Shown piece after piece: positions 44,585 through 55,639 of a stretch of DNA of 64,000 nt. Every line of letters starts with the position of its first letter. The stretch's first letter is position 1. The DNA is taken from contig NC_068910.1 of the NCBI RefSeq assembly GCF_023091745.1, positions 54,361,272-54,425,271 on the forward strand, in the 5' to 3' direction. Made by a program: the position numbers and the translations under genes. The stretch comes from Budorcas taxicolor (lineage: Eukaryota; Chordata; Mammalia; Artiodactyla; Bovidae). The notes beneath the pieces are model-generated. The model saw only the letters and a program-made list of their open reading frames with translations, had not been told where the DNA came from and made no database searches.

Positions 44585-45270
44585 GTTGTTTTTACAACAA
44601 TCATCCTAATGGGTGTGAACAGGTATCTTATTGTGGGTTTCCCTAATGATTTTTAGTGATGTTGACCGTCTTTCCCATGTATTTCTTGACCATCTGTGTA
44701 TCTCCTGGAGAAATGTCCCTTAAAGCCCTTTGGACAGTTTCTGATTGCATTCTTTTATATATTGTTAATAGACATGATTTGCAAATATTTCCTCCCATTC
44801 TGTGGGTTGCCTTCTCACTCTGTTGATAACTGTCCTTTGATGTACAGAAGTATTTAACTTTGATGAAGTCCAATTTTTTCCCGGGCCTCCCAGGTGGCTA
44901 GTCTTTTGCTTTGGATATCACATCCAAGAAATTATTGCCAAATCTGCTTTCATGGAGCTTTGCCCTTATGTTGTCTTCTAAGAGTTTCATAGTTTTAGCT
45001 CTTATGTTTTACATTTTTCATCTAGTTCAAGTGAAATTTTGTATATGGTGTTAGGTAAGTGTCCAATTTTATGACTCTGCATATCCTGTTTTCCTGGGAC
45101 CATTTGTTGGAAACACTCTTTTTCCCATTGAATGGTTGTCTTATCGAAAATCATTTGATCATCTGTGAAGGGTTTATTCCTGGACTCCCTAGTCTGTTCC
45201 ATTGGTATGTGTCTGTGATTCTATGCCAGTACCAGTTTTGAAATCTGGAAGTTAGACTTTCTCTATTTTG
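44585..45270 (-). repeat. Old L1 (ORF2 region), antisense
   Basis: On the + strand, 'tttgcaaatatttcctccca', 'gttgcttctcactctgttga'-like text and 'ccaagaaattattgccaaat' are the reverse of a diverged L1 ORF2. The same element resumes near 47870. It forms the backbone into which the BovB group was inserted. Minus-strand frames are heavily broken. Confidence 0.8.
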
Positions 45271-46513
45271 TTTCAGTTCAATCACTCAGTCATGTCCCGA
45301 CTCCATGGACTGCAGCAAGTCAGGCTTCCCTGTCCATCATCAACTCCTGGAGCTTGCTCAAACTCATGTCCATCGAGTCAGTGATGCCATCCAGCCATCT
45401 CATCCTCTGTCGTCCCCTTCTCTTCCTGCCTTCAATCTTTCCCAGCATCAGGGTCTTTTCCAATGAGTCAGTTCTTCGCATCAGGTGGCCAAAGGATTGG
45501 AGTTTCAGCTTCAACATCAGTTCTCCCAGTGAACATTCAGGACTGATTTCTTTTAGGATGGACTGGTTTGATCTCCTTGCAATCCAGGGGACTCTCAAGA
45601 GTCTTTTCCAGCACCACAGTTCAAAAGCATCATCAGTTCTTTGGCGCTCAGCTTTCTTTATAATCCAACTCTCATATCCATACATGATCACTGGAAAAAA
45701 CATAGCTTAGACTAGACACCTTTGTTGGCAAAGTAGTGTCTCTGCTTTTTAATATGCTGTCTAGGTTGGTCATAGCTTTTCTTCCAAGGAGTAAGCGTCT
45801 TTTAATGTCATGGCTGCAGTCACCATCTGCAATTATTTTGAAGCCCAAGAAAATAAAGTCTGTTACTATTTCCATTGCTTCCCCATCTATTTGCCATGAA
45901 GTGATGGAACCAGATGCCATGATCTTAGTTTTCCGAATGTTGAGCCTTAAGCCAATTTTTTCACTCTCCTCTTTCCCTTTCATCAAGAGGCTCTTTAGTT
46001 CTTCTCTTTCTGCCATAAGGGTGGTGTCATTTGCATATCTGAGGTTATTGATATTTCTCCCAGCAATCTTGATTCCAGCTTGTGCTTCCTCTAGCCCAGT
46101 GTTTCTCATGGTGTACTCTGCATATAAGCAGGGTGACAATATACAGCCTTGACGTACTCCTTTCCTAATCTGGAACCAGTCTGTTGTTCCATGTCCAGTT
46201 CTAACTGTTGCTTCCTGACCTGCATATAGGTTTCTCAAGAGGCAGGTCAGGTGGTCTGGTATTCCCATCTCCTTCAGAATTTTCTACAGTTTATTGTGAT
46301 CCACACAGTCAAAGGCTTTGGCATAGTCAGTAAAGCAGAAGTGGATGTTTTTCTGGAACTCTGTTGCTTTTTCCATGATCCAACGGATGTTGACAATTTG
46401 ATCTCTGGTTCCTCTGGCTTTCCTAAAACCAGCTTGAACATCTGGAAGTTCATGGTTCAAGTACTGTTGAAGCCTGGCTTGAAGAACTTTGACCATTACT
46501 TTACTAGTATGTG

Positions 46514-46518
46514 AGATG
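46514..46518. repeat. Target-site duplication of the inner BovB, left copy
   Basis: AGATG here and at 47309-47313. The uninterrupted counterpart in the 24-27 kb BovB reads 'gtgtgagatcagtgcaattg'. Confidence 0.7.
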
Positions 46519-47308
46519 TCAATAACGTCAGATATGCAGATGACACCATTCTTATGGCAGAAAGTGAAGAGGAACTAAAAAGCCTCTTGATGAAAGTGAA
46601 AGAGGAGAGTGAAAAAGTTGGCTTAAAGCTCAACATTCAGAAAACGAAAATCATGGCATCTGGTCCCATCACTTCATGGGAAATAGATGGGGAAACAGTG
46701 GAAACAGTGTCAGACTTTATTTTTGGGGGCTCCAAAATCACTGCAGATGGTGACTGCAGCCATGAAATTAAAAGATGCTTACTCCTTGGAAGGAAAGTTA
46801 TGACCAACCTAGACAGCACATTAAAAAGCAGAGATATTACATTGCCAACAAAGGTCCATCTAGTCAAGGCTATGGTTTTTCCAGTGGTCATGTATGGATG
46901 TGAGACTTGGATTATAAAGAAAGCTGAGTGCCAAAGAATTGATGCTTTTGAACTGTGGTGTTGGAGAAGACTCTTGAGAGTCCCTTGGACTGCAAGGAGA
47001 TCCAACCAATCCATGCTAAAGGAGACCAGTCCTGGGTGTTCATTGGAAGGACTGATGCTGAGGCTGAAAATCCAATACTTTGGCCACCTCATGCGAAGAG
47101 TTGACTCATTGGAAAAGACCCTGATGCTGGGAGGGATTGTGGGCAGGAGGAGAAGGGGACGACAGGATGAGATGGTTGGATGACATCACCAATTCAATGC
47201 ACATGAGTTTGGGTGAAATCCGGGAGTTGGTGATGGACAGGGAGGCCTGGTGCGCTGCGATTCATGGGGTTGCAAAGTCAGACACGACTGAGCGACTGAA
47301 ATGAACTA
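46519..47308 (+). mobile_element. 5'-truncated BovB, sense, nested inside the antisense BovB
   Basis: The 790-bp sense fragment starts in the RT domain just before the active site (RYADDTILMAE, about 46530) and ends with the BovB 3' terminus 'cgactgagcgactgaaatga'. Its frame stays open for 209 codons (46554-47183), which makes it one of the better-preserved copies. Boundaries are set by the flanking AGATG duplication and by comparison with the full-length copy. Confidence 0.9.
46554..47183 (+). pseudogene. BovB RT C-terminal remnant, 209 open codons
   Basis: It reads MAESEEELKSLLMKVKEESE, KVGLKLNIQKTKIMASGPIT and onward to the C-terminal EKTLMLGGIVGRRRRGRQDE, where a one-base change alters the usual RQRMRWLDGIT ending. 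It is only the C-terminal third of the BovB protein and lacks the endonuclease and most of the RT domain. Confidence 0.8.
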
Positions 47309-47746
47309 AGATGAGTGCAATTGTGTGATAGTTTGAACATTCTTTGGCCTTGCCCTTCTCTGGGATTGGAATGAAAACTGGCCTTTTCCAGTCCTGTGGC
47401 CACTGCTGAGTTTCCCAAATTTGCTGGCATATTGAGTGCAGCACTTTCACAGCATCTTCTTTCAGGATTTGAAATAGCTCAACTGGAATGCCATCACCTC
47501 CACTAGCTTTGTTTGTAGTGATGCTTCCTAAGGCCCACTTGACTTCGGACTCCAGGATGTCTGGCTCTAGGTGAGTGCTCACACCATCATGGTTATCTGG
47601 GTCGTGAAGGTCTTTTTTGTGCAGCTCTTCTGTGTATTCTTACCACCTGTTCTTAGTATCTTCAGCTTCTGTCAGGTCCACACCATTTCTGTCCTTTATT
47701 GTGCTCACCTTTGCATGAAATATAGTTTACTTCTATGCTAATCTTT

Positions 47747-47857
47747 ACCCACTCCAGTGTTCTTGCCTGGAGGATCCCAGGGACAGGGGAGCCTGGTGGG
47801 CTGCCGTCTGTGGGGTCACTCAGAGTCGGACACAACTGAAGTGACTTAGCAATAGCA
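47747..47857 (+). repeat. 5'-truncated Bov-tA SINE, sense, with 12-bp target-site duplication
   Basis: 'cccactccagtgttcttgcc' to 'gtgacttagcaatagca' is the Bov-A body without its tRNA head. ATGCTAATCTTT at 47735-47746 and 47858-47869 are perfect duplications, so this truncated piece is a complete insertion, not a deletion product. Confidence 0.92.
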
Positions 47858-47869
47858 ATGCTAATCTTT

Positions 47870-49342
47870 TATTAGTTCCTTCTGTTAGCTATGGATTTAG
47901 TTTTATTTATCTTGTTTGTTTACATCTTAAGGTTCAAAGGTTACTGATCTCAGAGCTTTACAAACACAAGTATTTATAGCTATATATTTCCCCATTAACA
48001 CCATTTTTGCAGCATCCCATACATTTTGGTATGTGTTTTTATTTTCATTAGTCTTGAGATAAAGTTCTGATTTCTCTTGTGATTTCTTCTTTGACCCATT
48101 GGTTAAGAGTATGTTGTTGAGTTTCCACATACCGGTGGATTTCTCAGTTTTCCTTCCACTACTGATTTCTAGTTTAATTGCACTGTGATTGGAAAAGAGA
48201 CTTTGATTTCAGTCTTAAAATTTATTGACTTGTTTTGTGGGCTGACATACAGTCTATCCCATGGGATGTCCCACACACCTGAGAAAAATGTGTATTCTGC
48301 TATTTGATGGGGCCATCAGTACGTGTATGGTAAGTCCAGTTGGACTACGGTGATGTTTGTCTTTTCTTATTGATCCTGTCTTGGTTGTTTTTATCCATTA
48401 TCGATAGTGGTGTATTGAAATCTATTATTTTACAGCTGTGTATTTCCTCCTCAATTCTATAAATGTTTGCCTTGTACATTGTGGAGCTTTGATGTTTGGT
48501 GGATGTATGGCTATAATAGTTATACCTTCTTAGTGAATTGATTCTTTTATCAATATATAATGTCCCTGTGTCTGGTAAGTTTTTGACCTAAAAGTTTAAT
48601 TTGCCTGATACCAGTATAACCATCCTTGCCTTGGCTACTGTTTGCATGAAATATTTCCTTCCTTTTACTTCGAATGTACACGTTTTCCTAGATCTAAGGT
48701 GAGTCTCTTACAGAGAGCATATAGTTGAACGTTGTTTTAAAATCCATTCTGGGAGTTCCCCCTGGTAATCCAGTGGTTAAGAATCCACCTGCCAATGCAG
48801 GGGACATGGGTTTGATCCCTGGTCCAGGAAGATCCCACCTTCCATACAACTACCAAACCCACACACCACAGCTACTGAAGCCTGCATGCCTAGGGCCTGT
48901 GCTCTGCCAAGAAGCCACCGAAACGAGAAGCCCGCGCACTGCAATGAAGAGTATAGCCCCCGTTCACCACAGTTAGAGAAAGCCCTCGCACAGCAATGAA
49001 GTCCTAGCACAGCCAAAAATAAAGTAAAAACAATCCATTCTGCCTGTTTATGTCTTCTGATTGAGGAATTTCATCTATTTACATTTAAACTAATCACTGA
49101 TAATGATGTGATCCTGCCATTTTGTTTGTTTTCTGGGCGTCTTACAGCATCACTGTCCTGCATTTTCTCCATTATTGTCTTCCTTGGGATTTAGTTGATT
49201 TTTCTTTTCTTTTTGAAGTGATAAATTGATTCCTCTGTCATTTTTGTCTGTATTCTATAATTTTTTCACTTGTGGTTATTAGATTACATATACCATCCTA
49301 AAGTTATAACAATCTATTTTAAATTAACACCAATTTTAGTCA
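47870..49342 (-). repeat. Old L1, antisense (continuation), interrupted by a CHR SINE
   Basis: 'ggttactgatctcagagctt', 'cccattggttaagagtatgt', 'gggctgacatacagtctatc' and 'gagaaaaatgtgtattctgc' are reverse L1 ORF2 sequence. Remaining minus-strand frames are short (47927-48130). The SINE at 48752-49031 splits it. Confidence 0.83.
48752..49031 (+). repeat. CHR-type SINE, sense, full length with 11-bp target-site duplication
   Basis: The head 'ggagttccccctggtaatcc' plus 'gggtttgatccctggtccag' is followed by the full body and an A-rich tail 'aaaaataaagtaaaaac'. AATCCATTCTG at 48741-48751 and 49032-49042 are exact duplications. This is the only sense-orientation CHR copy seen in the window. Confidence 0.94.
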
Positions 49343-49351
49343 TGTAAAACT
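49343..49351. repeat. Target-site duplication of young L1, left copy
   Basis: TGTAAAACT here and at 50612-50620, followed on this side by the T-run of the reversed poly(A). Confidence 0.75.
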
Positions 49352-50611
49352 TTTTTTAAAATATAAATTTACTTGGAGGTTAATTACTTTACAATATTAT
49401 ATTGGTTTTGCCATACATCAACATGAATCCACCACAGGTATACATGTATTCCCCATCCTGAACCCCGCTCCCTCCCTCCCCGTACCATCCCTCTGGGTCG
49501 TCTCAGTGCACCAGCCCCAAGCATCCTGTATCATGCATTGAACCTGGACTGGCGATTCGTTTCATATATGATATTATGCATGTTTCAGTGCCATTCTCCC
49601 AAATCATCCCACCCTCTCCCTCCCCCACAGAGTCCAAAAGACTGTTCTAGACATCTGTATCTCTTTTGCTGTCTCGCATACAGGGTTATTGTTACCATCT
49701 TTCTAAATTCCGTATATATGCGTCAGTATTAATGTATTGGTGTTTTTCTTTCTGGCTTACTTCACTCTGTATAATCGGCTCCAGTTTCATCCACCTCATT
49801 AGAACAGATTCAAATGTATTCTTTTTAATGGCTGAGTAACACTCCATTGTGCATATGTACCACAGCTTTCTTATCCATTCATCTGCTGATGGACTTCTAG
49901 GTTGCTTCCATGTCCTGGATATTATAAACAGTGCTGTGATGAACATTGGGGTACACGTGTCTCTTTCAATTCTGGTTTCCTCAGTGTGTATGCCCAGCAG
50001 TGGGATTGCTGGGTCATATGGCAGTTCTATTTCCAGTTTTTTAAGGAATCTCCACACTGTTCTCCATAGTGGCTGTACTAGTTTGCATTCCCACCAACAG
50101 TGTAAGAGGGTTCCCTTTTCTCCACACCCTCTCCAGCATTTATTGCTTGTAGACTTTTGGATCGCAGCCATTTTGACTGGCATGAAATGGTATCTCATTG
50201 TGGTTTTGATTTGCATTTCTCTGATAATGCGTGATGCTGAGCATCTTTTCGTGTGTGTGTTAGCCATCTACATGTCTTCTTTGGAGAAATGTCTGTTTAG
50301 TTCTTTGGCCCATTTTTTGATAGGGTCGTTTATTTTTCTGGAATTGAGCTGCAGGAGCTGGTTGTATATTTTTGAGATTAGTTGTCAGTTGCTTCGTTTG
50401 CTATTATTTTCTCCCATTCTGAAGGCTGTCTTTTCACCTTGCTTAGAGTTTCCTTTGTTGTGCAGAAGCTTTTAATTTTAATTAGGTCCCATTTGTTTAT
50501 TTTTGTTTTTATTTCCAATATTCTGGGAGGTAGGTCATAGAGGATCCTGCTGTGGTTTATGTCGGAGAGTGTTTTGCCTATGTTCTCCTCTAGGAGTTTT
50601 ATAGTTTCTCC
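49352..50611 (-). mobile_element. Young ruminant L1, 5'-truncated, antisense
   Basis: The 1.26-kb element lies between TGTAAAACT duplications. It begins with the reversed poly(A) (T-run at 49351-49357), then the ruminant L1 3' UTR ('ttggttttgccatacatcaa', 'tgaatccaccacaggtatac') and the ORF2 C-terminus. The ORF2 part stays open for 191 codons on the minus strand (50267-49692). Low divergence and clear duplications mark it as recent. The left copy sits inside the older L1. Confidence 0.92.
49692..50267 (-). pseudogene. L1 ORF2 C-terminal remnant, 191 open codons
   Basis: The Cys/His-rich C-terminal part is visible (CWRGCGEKGTLLHCWWECKL), followed by PLWRTVWRFLKKLEIELPYD and ADEWIRKLWYICTMECYSAI. 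It contains neither the endonuclease nor the RT domain, so it is a fossil fragment. Confidence 0.85.
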
Positions 50612-50620
50612 TGTAAAACT

Positions 50621-50970
50621 CTTAATCCTTTACAGCTTCATCCTTTTTTCTTGATGTCACAAATCATATTTTTATATATTGTGTACCAATTAACATAGGT
50701 TTATGCTTATTTCTGCGTGCCTGCCTTTTAAAGCATGTAGAATGTTATATTCAAAATTATAGTAATTGGTTTTCATATTTCTCCATGTGTTTACATTTTT
50801 TATAGCTTTGAGTTACTGTTGAAAGCCTTTCAACTTAAAGAATGACTTTGTAGAGTGGTAATGAAACCTCTTAGCTTTTGTCCATCTGGAAAGATCTTGA
50901 AAGGTATAGAATTCTTGGTTTACATTTTTTTCTTTCAGCATTTTAAATGTACATTCCTACTGCATGAAGA
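50621..50970 (-). repeat. Old L1 fragment, antisense
   Basis: 'gaatgactttgtagagtggt', 'aaaggtatagaattcttggt' and 'ttttctttcagcattttaaa' are a diverged reverse L1 segment bridging to the next BovB. Confidence 0.6.
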
Positions 50971-51363
50971 GATAAGAAAGCCTTCTTCAGCGATCAATGC
51001 AAAGAAATAGAGGAAAACAACAGAATGGCAAAGACTAGAGATCTCTTCAAGAAAATTAGAGATACCAAGGGAACATTTCATGCAAAGATGGGCTCGATAA
51101 AGGACAGAAATGGTATGGACTTAATAGAAGCAGAAGATATTAAGAGGTGGCAAGAATACATGGAAGAACTGTACAAAAAAGATCTTCACGACCCAGATAA
51201 TCATGATGATGTGATCACTAATCTAGAGCCAGACATCTTGGAATGTGAAGTCAAGTGGGCCTTAGAAAGCATCACTACGAGCAAAGCTAGTGGAGGTGAC
51301 GGAATTCCAGTTGAGCTGTTTCAAATCCTGAAAGACGATGCTGTGAAAGTGCTGCACTCAATA

Positions 51364-51411
51364 TGCCAGCAAATTTGGAAAACTCAGCAGTGGCCACAGG
51401 ACTGGAAAAGG
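51364..51411. repeat. Left arm of a 48-bp perfect inverted repeat in BovB
   Basis: It is perfectly complementary to 51611-51658, with a 199-base spacer. This arm is in its normal place in the element. Confidence 0.9.
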
Positions 51412-51610
51412 TTCATTTCATTCCAATTCCAAAGAAAGGCAATGCAGAAGAATGCTCAAACTACCACACAATTGCACTCATCTCACATACTAGTAAAGTA
51501 ATGCTCAAAATTCTCCAAGCCAGGATTCAGCAATACATGAACCGTGAAATCCGATGTTCAAGCTGGTTTAGAAAAGGCAGAGGAACCAGAGAAACTGGAA
51601 TGAAAACTGA

Positions 51611-51658
51611 CCTTTTCCAGTCCTGTGGCCACTGCTGAGTTTTCCAAATTTGCTGGCA
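51611..51658. repeat. Right arm (ectopic, inverted) of the 48-bp inverted repeat
   Basis: It replaces the expected BovB text between 'ggaaccagag' and 'acatccactgg' and runs in the opposite direction to the rest of the element. Confidence 0.9.
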
Positions 51659-52799
51659 ACATCCACTGGATTATGGAAAAGGCAAGAGAGTTCCAGAAAA
51701 ACATCTATTTCTGCTTTATTGACTATGCCAAAGCCTTTGACTATGTGGATCACAAATAAACTGTGGAAAATTCTGAAGGAGATGGGAATACCAGACCACC
51801 TGACCTGCCTCTTGAGAAACCTGTATGCAGGTTAGGAAGCAACAGTTAGAACTGGGCATGGAACAACAGACTGGTTCCAAATATGAAAAGGAGTACATCA
51901 AGGCTGTATATTGTCACCCTGCTTATTTAACTTATATGCACAGTACACCATGAGAAACACTGGGCTGGAGGAAGCACAGGCTGGAATCAAGATTGGCGGG
52001 AGAAATATCAACCTCAGATAGGCAGATGACACCACCCTTATGGCAGAAAGTGAAGAGGAACTAAAGAGCCTCTTGATGAAAATGAAAGAGGAGAGTGAAA
52101 AAGTTGGCTTAAAGCTCAACATTTGGAAAACTAAGATCATGGCATCTGGTCCCATCGCTTCATAGCAAACAGATGGGGAACAGTGGCTGACTTTTATTTT
52201 TGCGGGGCTCCAAAATCACTGCAGATGGTGACTGCAGCCATGAAATTAAAAGACGCTTACTCCTTGGAAAGTTATGACTAACCTAGACAGCATATTAAAA
52301 AGCAGACACATAACTTTGTCAACAAAGGTCCGTCTAGTCAAGGCTATGGTTTTTCCAGTGGTCATGTATGGATGTGAGAGTTGGACTATAAAAAAAGCAG
52401 AGCTCCAAGGAATTGATAGTTTTTAACTGTGGTGTTGGAGAAGACTCTTGAGAGTCCCTTGGACTGAGAGGAGATCAAACCAGTCCATCCTAAAGGAGAT
52501 CAGTCTTGGGTGTTCATTGGACGGACTGATGTTGAAGCTGAAACTCTACTTCGGCCACCTGATGTGAAGAGCTGACCCATTTGAAAAGACCCTGATGCTG
52601 GGAAAGATTGAGGGCAGGAGGAGAGGGGGACGACAGAGGATGAGATGGTTGGATGATATCACCAACTCAATGGACATGGGTTTGGGTGGACTCCGGGAGT
52701 TGGTGAAGGACAGGGAGGCCTGGTGTGCTGCAGTTCATGGGTTCGCAGAGTCGGACACGACTGAGCAACTGAACTGACCTAATAACTTCAGTTGACCTC

Positions 52800-54325
52800 T
52801 CCAAGATTGTTTCTTCCTGTTAAAACACTTTACTCAACTTTTTTCAGCTCCAGAATTTGATTTTTTTCTAAAAGGATAATTTCTTTGTTGATATTCTGTA
52901 TTTTCTTGAGTTACTTTAGTTCGTTGTGTTTTATTTCTATGAGCTTAAGACCTTTGGCTTTAAGTCTTTGTCTAATATATCTGATGCCACTTTCTTAAAG
53001 ATGATTGCTGTTATTTTCTTCCTCTATTATATAGGATTTTTTGTTTCTTTGTATCTCTTGTGATATTTTGTTGAACACTGGGCATTTGAAGAAAATAACC
53101 CTCTCTCCCAGGGTTTTCACTGCTGCACGCCGGGGAAGACCTTCACTGATGTGTAAGGCGTTTGAGCCTTGGGATCAGCCTGAGGTGGAAATTTCTCTCA
53201 GGTGTTTTTCTGAACACATGTCCTGTCTGGGGCTGTGTACCCTTGAGTCCTCCTTATATGTGATTGTTTTTACGTCGTAATTTTTCAGAGTTTCCCTTTA
53301 GCTTCTTCTCAGGACCTTAGATACTCTTGTTTTACCTGTAATTTCTCGCCCAGGCATCTCCATGTCTGTAGTCTCACTATAGCCATTCTGTTGTTTTTTA
53401 AATACTGGAGTAGAGCACACACACACACACACACCCCTATTCCTTTTCCTACCTAGATTGCTACAGAACATCTAGTGGAGTTCCCTGTGCTATACAGTAG
53501 GTCTTTGTTGATTATTTTATATATATTAATGCATATATTCCAATCCCAAACCCCACTCTCCACCTTTATCCTGCCCCACCTTCCCCCTTTCATAACCATA
53601 AACTAATTTTTAAGTCTGTGAGTCTGTTTTGTAAGTTTACTTATGTCAGTTTTTTTTAGATTCCACTTAAGTACTATCATATGGTATTTCTCTTATTTAA
53701 CTTATTAGTATGATAATCTCCAGGCACATCCATGTTTCTGCAAATGGCATTATTTGAACCATTCCATTGTGTATATATACCCATCTTTATCCATTCATTT
53801 GTTGGACATTCAGATTGCTTCCATATCTTGGCTATTGTAATCAGGGCTGCAGTGAACGCTGGGGTGCGTGTGCTGTTGAGTTATGGTTTCCTCTGGATAT
53901 ACGCCCAGGAGGAGGATTTCTGGATCATATGGTACTTTTCAGTTTTTTAAGGAACTTCATACTGTTCTCCATAGTGGTTGTACCAATTTACATTCCCTCC
54001 AACAGTGTAGAAGAGTTCCCTTTTCTCCATGCCCTCTTCAGCATTTATTATTGTAGACTTTTTGATGGTCTCTCACTGTAATTTTGAGTATGTTTCCATG
54101 GGCCTCCTGGAGAAATGTCTAGTTCTTCTGCCCTCTTTTTGACTGGGTTTTGGTTTTTCTACTGAGCTGCATGAGCTGTTTGTAGATTTTGTAGATTAAT
54201 CCCTTGTTGGTTGTATTATTTGCAAATATTTTTTTCCTCATTCTGTGGACTTTTTCACTTTGTTTATGGTTTCCTTCACTGTGCAAAAGCTTTTGAGTTT
54301 ACCTAAGTCCTATTTATTTCCATTG
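52800..54325 (-). repeat. Old L1 sequence, antisense, several fragments
   Basis: 52800-53400 contains reverse old-L1 text ('tcttgtgatattttgttgaa', 'gggcatttgaagaaaataac'). 53440-54320 is a reverse L1 3' region and ORF2 end ('ttccctgtgctatacagtag', 'ccattcatttgttggacatt', 'ctccatagtggttgtaccaa'). 53280-53400 is not clearly assignable. Confidence 0.75.
53416..53435. repeat. (CA)n microsatellite
   Basis: About 10 CA repeats followed by a C-run, at the edge of an L1 3' region. Confidence 0.92.
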
Positions 54326-54328
54326 CAA

Positions 54329-54597
54329 TGGCAACCCACTCCAGTACTCTTGCTTGGAAAATCCCATGAACAGAGCCTGGTAGGCTGCAGTCCATGGGGT
54401 CACGAACAGTCGGACACAACTGAGCAAAACACATTCACTTTTCACTTTCCTGCATTGGAGAAGGAAATGGCAGCCCACTCCAGTGTTCTTGCCTGGAGAA
54501 TCCCAGGGACGGGGGAGCCTGGTGGGCTGCCATCTACGGGGTCGCACAGAGTCGGACACGACTGAAGCGTCTTAGCAGCAGTATCAGCAGCAGGGGA
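54329..54597 (+). repeat. Bov-A2-type dimeric SINE, sense
   Basis: Two Bov-A units ('ggcaacccactccagtactc' and 'ggcagcccactccagtgttc') are separated by 'cattcacttttcactttcct', ending in 'gcgtcttagcagcagtatca'. It splits the antisense L1, which resumes at about 54605. Confidence 0.9.
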
Positions 54598-54604
54598 CAG
54601 CTTG

Positions 54605-55015
54605 AAAAAGATACTGTTATAATTTATGTGAGTGTTCTTCCCCAGGTTTTCCTGTTTTATAATTAGGTTCTTACATTTAGATAATTATTGTGTATAATGT
54701 TAAAGAATGTCCTAATTTGTTTTACACATAAGATATCTAGTTTTCTCAGCACCATTTATTGAAGAGACTGCCTTTCTTCCATTGTATAGTCTCCCCTCCT
54801 TTATCATAGCTCGACCATAGTTGTGTGGGTCATTTCTGGGCTTTCTACCCTGTTCTGATGATCTATATTGCTGTTTTTGTGCTAGTACCACACTATGTGA
54901 CTGTAGCTATGTAATACAGTTGAAGTCAGGGAACCTGATTCCTCCAGGTCTGTTTTTCTTTCTCAAGCTTTCTTTGGGTGTTCAGAGTATTTTGTGTTTC
55001 TATAAAAAACAATAA
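54605..55015 (-). repeat. Old L1 ORF2 region, antisense (continuation)
   Basis: 'gcaccatttattgaagagac', 'ctttatcatagctcgaccat' and 'ttgtgctagtaccacactat' are the reverse L1 segment that follows the part left of the SINE. Confidence 0.8.
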
Positions 55016-55179
55016 GTTTTATGAGCAGTGTCTGCCTTTCTTCAGCTTTCCCAGCCTGAGATCCGAGCCATACCACTTTTCTCTAACAAGAGTGAAAAAT
55101 ACTTTTTCTTCAGGTAAGATACATCAGACTGTTGCACGTAAGTCCTATTCTTTTCCCTCCTATTTGAGAGGGGACGCTG

Positions 55180-55625
55180 AAGTATATGCCCAGTAGTCGG
55201 ATTGCTGGGTCATGGGGTAATTCTATTTTTAGTATTTTATAAAACCTCTAGACTGTTCCCCATAGTGGCTGTATCAGTTTACAGTCCCACTAACAGTGCA
55301 AGGGTCCCCTTTTTTCCAGAGCCTCTCCAGCATTTATTGTTGTAGATTTTTTGATAGGGGCCATTTCTGACATGTCTGCATTTTTGTAATAGTGATGTTG
55401 GGCATCTTTTCATGTGCCTCTTGGCCATCTGTTTATGTTTGTTGGAGAAATGTCTATTTAGATCTTCTGTCCATTTGTGATTGAGTTGTTTATATATTCT
55501 GGAGATGAATCCTTTGTTTATTGCTTCATTTGCAGCTATTTTCTCCCATTCTGAGGGCTGTCTTTTTGTCTTGTTTATGGTTTCCTTTGCTGTGCAAAAG
55601 CTTTTAATTAGGTCCCATTTTTTTT
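55180..55625 (-). repeat. L1 ORF2 3' part, antisense, possibly 5'-inverted element
   Basis: 'tatgcccagtagtcggattg', 'ctccagcatttattgttgta' and 'gctgtgcaaaagcttttaat' lie in reverse order and stop at 'aggtcccattttttttc'. A sense-orientation L1 piece from just upstream in ORF2 begins immediately to the right. Confidence 0.8.
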
Positions 55626-55639
55626 CTTTAAAAATTTTC

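Larger units (their letters stand above)
45271..47734 (-). mobile_element. BovB, 5'-truncated, antisense, itself interrupted by another BovB
   Basis: The reverse BovB 3' end begins at about 45271 ('gtttcagttcaatcactcag') and runs to 46513, including the RT domain on the minus strand (45672-46496) with RYANDTTLMAE where YADD is expected. It resumes at 47314 with the linker region (ORF remnant 47262-47582, WALGSITTNKASGGDGIPVE). Removing the inner element at 46519-47308 restores continuous BovB sequence. YADD has changed to YAND, one reason among several that the copy is dead. Confidence 0.88.
50971..52785 (+). mobile_element. BovB, 5'-truncated, sense, with internal inverted segment
   Basis: Sense BovB runs from the linker region (MAKTRDLFKK..KDRNGMDLIE, 51025) through the RT domain to the 3' terminus 'gacacgactgagcaactgaa'. 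It is riddled with small deletions and stops: the YADD codons near 52020 are disrupted, and 'tcagataggcagatgacacc' has lost a base. At 51596-51658 it carries a reverse-complement copy of its own 51364-51411 segment in place of normal sequence. Confidence 0.88.

Noticed and set aside
46554..47183. Possible functional reverse transcriptase gene
   Set aside because: It is only the C-terminal third of BovB, 5'-truncated by insertion. It lacks the endonuclease and most of the RT domain.
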